A stretch of 64,000 nucleotides of DNA, taken from the NCBI RefSeq assembly GCF_032362555.1, contig NC_083518.1:1872501-1936500 (forward strand). Direction: 5' to 3'. Shown here piece by piece: positions 12,201-22,962 of the stretch. A program made the translations under genes and the position numbers. The DNA comes from Amyelois transitella. Taxonomy: Eukaryota; Arthropoda; Insecta; Lepidoptera; Pyralidae. The first letter of the stretch is position 1. Every line of letters starts with the position of its first letter. The notes beneath the pieces are model-generated. The model made no database searches and was not told where the DNA came from. It saw nothing but the letters and a program-made list of their open reading frames with translations.

Positions 12201-15200
12201 ATGTATGTATGTATGTATGAGAGAGAAATCTGCATTGTATTTTGACAGATCCATCGAGCTTAACTCAAGGAACACACTATGGATCCACCTGTATGTATGT
12301 ATGTATGTATGTATGTATGAGAGAGAAATCTGTATTGTATTTTGACAGATCCATCGAGCTTAACTCAAGGAACACACTATGGATCCACCTGTATGTATGT
12401 ATGTATGTATGTATGAGAGAGAAATCTGCATTGTATTCACAGATCCATCGAGCTTAACTCAAGGAACACACTATGGATCCACCTGTATGTATGTATGTAT
12501 GTATGTATGAGAGAGAAATCTGCATTGTATTTTGACAGATCCATCGAGCTTAACTCAAGGAACACACTATGGATCCACCTGTATGTATGTATGTATGTAT
12601 GTATGAGAGAGAAATCTGCATTGTATTTTGACAGATCCATCGAGCTTAACTCAAGGAACACTCTATGGATCCACCTGTTGTGCTACAACCCAGCATACGG
12701 CCGCGACGTGGTCGACAACATTCTGAAGTCTGTCTTCATGCACGACCCTTACGTTCAGTACATAGCTATGATCAAAACTTTGATTACTTGTCCGTGTACG
12801 TATGCGTTTGTTTGTTGTTTTAGAGTAGCTGTTTTTTAGGGATGAGTAGTTACATCAGATTATACTATCTGTCTATACATATAATAAATATAATATACCG
12901 ACGCCTTCAAAGGTAGAATATGTGTTAACAGAAACTGTACCTGAATAATTTAGACCTATTGTAACCATATTCAAGGAATAAATGATTATGATTAAGATTA
13001 AAATTATAACCAATGACAATTCTTGATGGATTATGCTAAAAAAATTATATGAGGATATCTATATCTAAATAGATCTAACCTGTAAAAGGTCAGCTATTTT
13101 CCATTTTATCGATGCGATGAAGTCGCGGACACCAGCTAGACATTCAATCATACATAAAATCATGCCTCTATCCCGGAGAGGTTGGCAGAGACTTGATTTT
13201 ATGTATGATTGAATGTCTAGCTGGTGTCCGCGTCCGTGTCTTTGGCATCATCCACATTCATTACTGTCTTCATTCAATCTTGTCGGTTTTGGGTACTCTT
13301 GACATACATACATACATATGATCACGTCTTTATCCCTTACGGGGTAGACAGAGCCAACAGTCTTGAAAAGACTGATAGGCCACGTTCAGCTGTTTGGCTT
13401 AATGATAGAATTGAGATTCAAATAGTGACGGGTTGCTAGCCCATCGCCCAAAAGAAGAATCCCAAGTTTATAAGCCTATCCCTTAGTCGCCTTTTACGAC
13501 ATCCATGGAAACGAGATGGAGTGGTCCTATTCTTTTTTTAATTGGTGCCGGGAACCACACGGCACACTCTCTTTGACTACCCTTGACTCCTTTCTATATA
13601 TTTTTAGTGTTAATCCCTGGACAATCAAGGTCTGAAGGTGCGTTCAGACGGGTGCAGGCGATGGAGCGCGGCGTTCCCGGGGACCAGCTCCCAGGTCTCT
13701 GCATAGCCGACAGGGTCGAAGTCAGCCCTAGGTTGAGGGTTAGACGAGCTGTGTTAGTATCCCTTAAAGAACTATTACTAAACTAGAGGCCGCCCGCGAC
13801 GTCGTCCGCATGGAAACCCTATCAAGCCCGCGGGAACTCCGGGATGAAAAGTAGCCTATATGTTGTTCTGGGTCTTCAGCTACCTACATACCAAATTTCA
13901 TCGTAATCGGTTCAGTAGTTTTTGCGTGAAAGAGTAACAAACATCCAAACTTTCGCATTTATATGATTAGTAGGATTTAAATGATATAAAAGTATTTTTG
14001 TTTTTGTCTCCTTCACTGCTAAAGTCTCAACTGATAGCGCATAGATTCTGCAAAGATGCTTATAGTAAATCCTCTGAAAAAGCTGTCAATATCGTCATGC
14101 CTTTTCCTTCAAGGTGTTCTTTTTCAATGACAGTTTTTAAGAGGCAAATTTGTACCTTTAACAGAAAATTTAAAGTGAAAATCTTAAAAAAGACTATTTG
14201 CGCCAATTACTTATCTGTGCGCAAGTGCGCAAAAAATCTTCCCGCCTTTTTTGAACGTTTTTCCGAATACACATCTTTTTATCGAGTCCAGAGTTTTATT
14301 TCGTCAAAAATTATAAATCAGGACTAGTTGTCCTCATCAAAGACTTGTCGGCAAATGACCAAAAGACCGCGGTCCTTCGAGGTGGACCGGAGTCGGCCCA
14401 GGTCCAATCTTCCTTGGACACCAACTTTCACAAAAGCCCCGATGGGAAAGACCACAACAAATACAGGGAAATCATTGGAGAGAAAGTGATTCTGCGGGTG
14501 TGTGACGACCCTCAGTAATACGGAATAGACGCGAAGAGAGAGAGAACTTCTAATGACAAAGGAATACGAACAGCGGTATCCGCGAAATTAAAGCTATCTT
14601 TGGTCTTCACTCGGCAACAAAAGCGTGCCTCTTACATACATACATACATATGGTCACGTCGATATCCCTTGCGGGGTAGACAGAGCCAACAGTCTTGAAA
14701 AGACTGAATGGCCACGTTCAGCTATTTGGCTTAATGTTAGAATTGAGATTCAAATAGTGACAGGTTGCTAGTCCATCGCCTAAAAAAAGAATCCCAAGTT
14801 TGTAAGCCTATCCCTTAGTCGCCTTTTACGACATCCATGGGGAAGAGATGGAGTGGTCCTATTTTTTTTGTATTGGTGCCGGGAACCACACGGCACGGCC
14901 TCTTTATTCATTAAAACTTTTTCTTCATGATAACAGCGAAGAAGACAATGACGACATAGTGCCTATAATCGAGCACCAGTCGCCTCGCCTGAGAGAGATC
15001 TATGGAGAGTTCTATATCAGCGAACTCATATCTAGGCATCCAGAGTCTGAAAGAGTATTGCTGGTTTGCGAGGTATAGTCACTTGCAATGAAACTTGTAC
15101 CCCTTTTGTTTGTATAAAGAAAGGGGAATATTTCTCTACAGATGACTTTAAGAAAACCAATAAAAGTACACAGAAGAACTTCAATATTTTAACCCTTTAT

Positions 15201-18200
15201 TAACAGTCACATTGCTTAAAAGCTCTTCCTACCCCTCAGGGAAAAAGGCGTGATTTTATGTATGTATATTGCTTTAAAGAAGAGAGATCTTTTCAGCATG
15301 AACATTAAACCTTAATTTTGTGACTGATTTCCTAATAATCTCATAAGTTATTTTTTTTTTTCAAACATGTTGTAACCAAATCTGATATCACCTCCGACAC
15401 ATCTTCAATTCGATAGTTGTATACATTCCTAAGGGGCCCACTGTAAATAAACTTATCTCACTAGTCAATATTTTAATAGATACAGGAGCACAAACAACTT
15501 TGTTACAAACATACATATAATTACGTCTATATCGCTTGCGGGGTAGACAGAGCCTACAATCTAAAAAAGACTGATAGGCCAATTTCAGCTGTTTGACTTA
15601 ATGATAGAATTGAGATTCAAATAGTTACAGGTTGCTAGCCTGTGGCCTAAAAGAAGAATCTAAGTAAGTCTATCCCTTAGTCGCCTTTTACGACATAACG
15701 GGGAAAGAGATGGAGTGATCCTATTCTTTTTTCTATTGGTGCCGGGAACCACACGGCAAATTCAAATTCAAAAATATTTATTGTGGTACACAGGTATAAA
15801 AGATATAAAAATGATAAACATGTAAGGTGTCACTGTGGCCTGTCTATAATAGACGTACAATAATTAAGGTTAGGCAAACAACTTTGTGTTACGAAACAAT
15901 ATATTTCTCATCAGCACAAAGAGGTGGCCGTGGGCGTGATGTGCATCAACACTCAGATAAATTACGAGGCTCTGGAGGAGAACTTCGAGCTGTCTCCGTT
16001 TGGTGGTCTTCGTTACATGGAAACGCATACCTACGTCAAGTCCAATCCAGAAACGGATGAGTGCGTCAGGTGATTTAACATTTGAAATTCATCAGGACTT
16101 TCGCGTTTTTTCATTATTTTATTTACTCTTTTATTCAATACTAGCGACCCGCCCCGGCTTCGCACGGGTGCAAAATTATAAATGTTATTATACATAAAAA
16201 CCTTCCTCTTGAATCACTCTACCTGTTACAAAAAACCGCATCAAAATCCGTTGCGTAATTTTAAAGATTTAAGCATACAGATAAACAGACTAAAATAGCG
16301 ACTTTGTTTTATACTATGTAGTGATGATATTCTTTATCATAATTTACGTCATTTTCTTCTGTATTTATCGTCTTCGTCTCTTTTTCTTACTTTACTTTCT
16401 TTATTTCCTCTATTTTTGTGCCGTTTGGTTTCCGATACTTTAGAATAGGACCACTCCATATATATTTCCCAGAGATGTCGTATAAGCCGACTAAGAGAAG
16501 AGCTTATAAACTTTGAATTCTTCTTGTAGGCGACGGGCTAGCCACTTGTCACAACTTGAATCTCGATTCAATCATTGGGTCATACAGCGGGACGTGGCCT
16601 TACAGTCTTTTCAAGACTGTTGGCTCTGACTACCCCGCAAAGGATATATGTCATAATACGTATTTTTTTTTTTATTCATTATGCTAACAACACATAACTT
16701 TCCATAAATATGCATTAGAGTGTACCCGTCGCCAACCTTTTGACATTAAAGAATTTTTAATTTTGAAAATTTAACTTTGAAACTTTAATTACTCGATCTT
16801 ATCTTGTTTTGATATTTTCAGTATGTCCCCAAGCATGACGATGACCCCGGATATATCTTCAGTCCACAAATTTGATTCAAGTCTAAAAATGAAGGATTTT
16901 TTAAAAGCCAGAGTGAGTTGAGTTTATTGCAAATATTGATGTTTGACAAATTTGATAAAACTCACCAACAATACAGCTGAACGATCAGTCTTTCCAAGAC
17001 TATTGGCTCTGTCTATCCCGCAGGACGTGATCATATATATATGTATATGTAACTTGGGATACTTCTTTTTAGGTGATGGGTTAGTAACCTATCACTTTTT
17101 GAATCTCAGTTCCATCATTTAGTCATACAGCTGCAAGAAAATATAGCCTTTTCAGATACTGTTGAACTTTGAATGAAAGGCTTTGTCTAACCTATAAGGG
17201 ATAAAGGCTTGATTATATTTTTGTACATCCTTTAATATTTGGACTACGACGAAAGGTAACATGGATACCGGAAGACGACAACATGCCTGACAGTGCAGAC
17301 TTGAACCTGATTGCCGGCCACCGAACCACGCCCACGTACGCCGGCAGCCAGCTGGAGATCCTCCACCTTCTGGAAGACGAGGATGAGGAGTTGGAGTTCG
17401 ATATTGTCAATATTGACCACGCTCTGCTGAGGGTGCCCGAAGTTCTTGGCTATAAGAACATTGAAGGGTTGGTACTAATGTTTATGAGGACAACTAGTTC
17501 TGATTAATAATTTTTAACGAAATAAAACTCTGGACTCGATAAAAAGATATTCGGTAAATGTCAAAAAAAGGCGGGAAGATTTTTCTTTTTTTTTTACTAT
17601 GGAAATTGCGCACAGATATCTAATTGGCGCAAACAAATGTCGAAATATAATCATGTTCCTCGTGGCTTGGAAGCTCTTTGATTCTCCTTTTAGGCAATGT
17701 GCTAGTTGTCTGTTTATTTTTTACCTGTTCATGCGTTATCTACTGAACCAGTCTTCTTAAAATTATGTGCATAAATTCTGGAGAAGAGAGTCTGGAGAAG
17801 GACATAAGGTACTTCTCATCCCGTTAAATCTTTAAGTTTCCGAGATTTGCGAACTCCCTGTTACTTTCGTAGGTGGCGCTAAATTCGCGCATGTAAAAGT
17901 CGAAAGCGGGTAAAAGCTAGTTTGTATTTTTTCAAGGCAAGAGTGAATAAGCACTATTTGAGCTTGCGCGCACCAAAGGCTATCTTGTTTTCCACCAGGC
18001 AGAGTGAGGTCAAGCGCATTCATATCCATTGTGAAGAAAGTATATACATATAATTTTCTTGGCTTTGTGCTCTGCTTGGGCAGGACACCTTAGTCTACGA
18101 GGTGGAAGCAGGAATCATTGGTTTACAGTCACATATTCAGTGGAAAGACTATATAAGTTTTCCTCGGTATTTTTCCATTTCCCCAATATATGTGTATATA

Positions 18201-21200
18201 TATATAAAGGTATATATGTATATATTAGTATATATATAAATATATGTGAATTATATTTATATATATATACTTATATATATAATTCACATACATATTTAGT
18301 ATTCCATCAATACTACAGCCATTTACAAATCAGGTTGGTGCCAAATCGTTTTAGAAATTTAATGGTACCACTAATGGCACAAAGAAGTTGTCTGCAACAT
18401 CAATTCCCTACGCTAGTAATAAGAGTTTGGCTGTTGAAAATAATCGAAATAGAATTAACGAAAGTGCTATTTTTAGACTGGCTGATAGTATTACAAAGCA
18501 AATAGAGGAGACGAGCAAGATAAAGAAAGAGGACGAAGAAAAAGCTGCTAAAAATAATAAAAAGAGGAATCGTAAGTATTTACCGAGTAAATAGTAAATT
18601 ATTTGTTTGTCTATATACATACATACATACATAAAATCACGCCTCTTTCCCGGAGGGGTAGGCAGAGACTACCTCTTTCCACTTGCCACGATCTCTGCAT
18701 ACTTCTTTCGCTTCGTCCACATTCATAACTCTCTTCATACAAGCTCGGCGGTTTCGGGTACTTTTGACCTGACCCTTTACCAGGACGTCCTTAATTTGAT
18801 CAAGATACGTTCGTCTAGGTCTTCCCACTCCGACCTTTCCCTCCACACTCTCCTTGTATATCTGCTTAGTCAACCTGCTTTCATTCATCCTCTCCACATG
18901 ACCGAACCATCTTAACATACCCTTTTCTATTCCTGTAACTACATCTTCTTTCACATCACAACATTCCCTTATCACGCTGTTCCTTATCCTGTCACTCAAT
19001 TTCACACCCATCATACTCCTTAACGTTTGTTTATATAGACGTTATAATATAGATATAGGAGTTAGAACGTTGCAAAATACAAACGCCCTGAGATAGAAAT
19101 TACCAAAAATAAAAAAAAGGGAACCTTGGATCTCGATAATTGAATCTTGGAGCCTGAATGTGCGGATTTCCTCACGGTGTTTTTCTTAAGATCATCGGAA
19201 ATAATACATACATAAAATCACGCCTCTTTCCCGGAGGGGTAGGCAGAGACTACCTATTTCCACTTGCCACGATCTCTTCATATTTCCTTTGCTTCATCCA
19301 CATTCATAACTCTCTTAATGCAAGCTCGGCGGTTTCGGGTACTTTTGACCTGACCCGATATCGGAAAAAATGAATAATATAATATCTATACATATATATA
19401 CACATATAGAAATATGTAAAAAGAACCTATGTTTCCAGCCTCAGCGCCAAGTTTCTCCAGCAATTCTACCAGCAAACCTCACGAGCCTAACCGCTACGCC
19501 GGGGCTCCCAACGCATTTCTTCTGGAGCTTTTTGCTATCCATCCCGATTATGATGAGAGGTTTGTCTTTACATCTAGTCTATTTCAATTAGTTAGTCTAC
19601 TTTTAAGGGTAAATTGAGTGTTTGAAGATCTCAAAGTTTATTGCTGGTTAGGCCAATGTGAAAAATGCATTTTTCAGATAAATATATATATACTATATAT
19701 ATATTTGTTTTACTTATCCCGTTGATTTATCTTCCCGAGAATAAACCTCTGTTAGTGCACATGGGCCATATAAGAAATCTAAACGTCAAATTGAAAAGAT
19801 GATTTAGAAAACAAATCATTTTTTTTTACCTATACAATATAGATTGGGAATTAGTTTAGAAGCAGTCTGTCTTCCTTGGGTTCCAATATCCTTTTATTTT
19901 CAGATACGGGTTCGACATATTAGAAGCTGCGTACGAGCTGTTTCCCAACAGGGACTACTGCATACTCTGCCTGCCGTCCAATCATCCATCTTTTCCCCTA
20001 CTCGATCACTTTACGGTAAATATACCTCTAGTATAGCCACAATCTCCTCTCTGTCAGGAATGCGGATGAAGATAATCATTTGTCTTTCCTCTTTTGCTTC
20101 CCCTAAACCATTTCATTCACTTGGAAATGATCTTCCTTGCCATTCCTCTCAACACCGGACAATCTTAAGCTATTCTAGCGTCTAATTAGGCTTTGAATAT
20201 CTTTGTGCTTGTAAATTTTGAAAATTTATTTAGTCATATTAATTTAGAGGTTTTTACTAAAACAAAATTTCTTGTGTAACAGAAGAACAATTATAACGGC
20301 ATTAATACCGGATTTATCTTTTAAATGAAATACACATACAGCACATTATGTTACAAGTTATGTACATTTGTTTGAATACTAAAAGATGCTCTTACGGTGA
20401 GGGAAAACATCGTGAGGAAACCTGCACATTTAGGCAACTAGATGTGTAACCATGGATCCAATTTGTATTAGGTTTACCTGCAAAGGTTGCGGAGGTCAGA
20501 TGGGAATCGCTTCTTGTAAAAACCTGACTCATCCAATCCAGATTCCATAGTCAAAGGCATACCCCAGGCTCCTCTCCAAAGAGGTGAAAATACAACCGGG
20601 ACTAAAATCAGGAGGAAGGAAGATACACATACAGCACATATGAAAAATATATATTTTCCAACTAAATTATACATAAATAAAAACGTGTCCTCAGTTGGTG
20701 ACACCTTACGGGAACAGGCTCAGATTTATCAACGAGACCTTGTACGTGGCGCACGTCAACTCTGTCAGAGGGTAAGACACTTAACGGCGAACGAATATTT
20801 AAAACAAATAAAATGAATCTCTTCGTCAACCAGTTCATTTTTTTTTTTTTTCTTTTTTTTAATCTTTGTCGGTCGTTAACAGTTCAGTGACATTTATTAG
20901 GAGGCATTTGCTTATAAGACATTTGACACCTCCACAAGCAAACGGAAACAGAGTCTTGGAGGACTCCCAGAGCACGCGCCAAGACTTCTAAGTATGGTGT
21001 ACCTATTCGAGTACACCCATTTCTTTACGCCATAAATGTTTAAATAATCTTTCAGCACCATAGCGGTTCGTCCAGGTGAAGCCCATGACCTGGAGAGATT
21101 GAGCGATATCCTGGAACACGCGCCGAGGCCCCAGGCCCTGCTGGACCTGTTTGAGTCCACCCTCGACTCTAAGATCCTGTCATCATTTATGCTGCTGAGT

Positions 21201-22931
21201 GAGAAGCAACCAATCGGAGTCATTGTTATTGGGTACGATAGAATAAGTTGCTTTATATACTCGTAAATACTTCTATAACTGACATCTACAACATTATCGC
21301 GTGAACCTAACCCATATTGGATCTTGGTATAAATACGTCCTTAGTGTGGTCGCAGCCAAGAAAAACGCACTTCTGATTCCTTCCTCTTCTTCTACTTCTT
21401 TTTTCCCTCTCACCTTCCAAGTTAGAAGCCCATGGTCCGCCTCTGACCACGATACTAAATAGCGTAATCCAAGGCTTTACCGTACCTTACTATCAAATTC
21501 CTCTTACTCAACCCCATCTTCAAAATGTCATGCCAGTGAATTTTGTGATTTTAAAGTAATACAATTTACATACATACATACATATGGTCACGTCTATATC
21601 TCTTGCGGGGTAGACAGAGCCAACAGTCTTGAAAAGAATGAATGGCCACGTTCAGCTACCTATTTGGCTTAATGATAGAATGGAGATTCGAATAGTGACA
21701 GGTTGCTAGCCCATCGCCTAAAATAGAATCCCAAGTTTGTAAGCCTATCCCTTAGTCGCCTTTTACGACATCCATAGGAAAGAGCCATATCCATAGGAAA
21801 GGACCACTCCATAGTGGTCCTTTCCTATGGATTTTAGTTCTTTTTTGTATTGGTGCCGGGAACCACACGGCACACAATAATACAATTTGACTGTATTTTA
21901 GACCTATAACAGACGGGGCCGCTGTTCGTATGCAGTACGATTTAGAAGCGGAACCACGTCGAGCAGGAACTGATGCCACTGTATGTACTATCAATATAAT
22001 GAAATCCTTTAAATTTCAACTAACGTAATTAAAAATGAAATATGAAGCCTCTGCCTAACTAAGTCCGGAGGAGGAGGCGTGGTTTTTATTTATGTACTTA
22101 TTTTAATTGGAAATTTATTTTAAAAAGAAAACCGCCTCCAATTGATATCTTCATTTTATGAAGTTGATTAAGTTTTCAAAACTTTCTCCATAATGTAACA
22201 AACAGTTTCCTGCAAACCGCATCAAAATCGGTTCAGCGAAACGAGAGAAAATCGCGGAGAAACATACATACATCATTTTTCGCTCATCATAACACAGGTT
22301 ATGAGGTACGAAGGTGGACTTATCGTTAAGGCAATCTCTTCCAGTCAACCTTAGGGTGGGAGCAAACTGAAGAATAGAAAGGCGATATGATACATACGTA
22401 TGTAAAATCAAGTCTTTATTCGTTACTAAGTAAACAGAGTATATCTGTATTGCTTTTCGATGGAATTGAGTTTTAAATGGTGCTAGCTCATCGACATGAA
22501 AAAGAACCCTATATTGTATGACGGTGGATTAATTTATGCCGTGTGGTTCCTGGCACCAATACAAAAAAGAATAGGACCACTCCATCTCATTCCCATGGAT
22601 GGCGTAAAAGGCAACTAAGGGATAGGCTTACAAACTTGGTATTCTTTTTTAGGCGATGGGCTAGCAACCTGTCACTATTTGAATCTCAATTCTATCATTG
22701 AGCCAAATAGCTGAGCGTGGCCTTTCGGTCTTTTCAAGCCTGTTGGCCCTGTCTACCCCGCAAGGGATATAGACGTGACCATGTATGGTTTAATTTGCAG
22801 GTGGTGGCTGGTGTGCTGTCCCCAGCGTTCGAGCCCCACGGCCGCTGGTTTATGCGCGACATCTTGCGGCAATCGCCGTACACTACACTCTTCTGGTTGT
22901 GCCGACTCTTCGCCAGGGGTGATGTGGTAAG

Positions 22932-22962
<31 letters not shown>

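Noticed and set aside
11278..12345. 355-codon plus ORF and the mirror 320-codon minus ORF as a repeat-protein gene
   Set aside because: They are by-products of a 96-bp repeat whose length is divisible by three. The sequence is a splice acceptor, an exon fragment and TATG repeats, and frames break at the 94- and 100-bp units.
11041..12691. CRISPR-like array
   Set aside because: The units are contiguous tandem copies without unique spacers, and the genome is eukaryotic.
18059..18505. 148-codon ORF
   Set aside because: It runs through the TA microsatellite and reads the probable CFAP61 exon 9 in the wrong frame.
18637..19014. 125-codon minus ORF as a host gene
   Set aside because: It is the C-terminal end of an RTE-like LINE with TATG tail and target-site duplication, repeated at several other places here.
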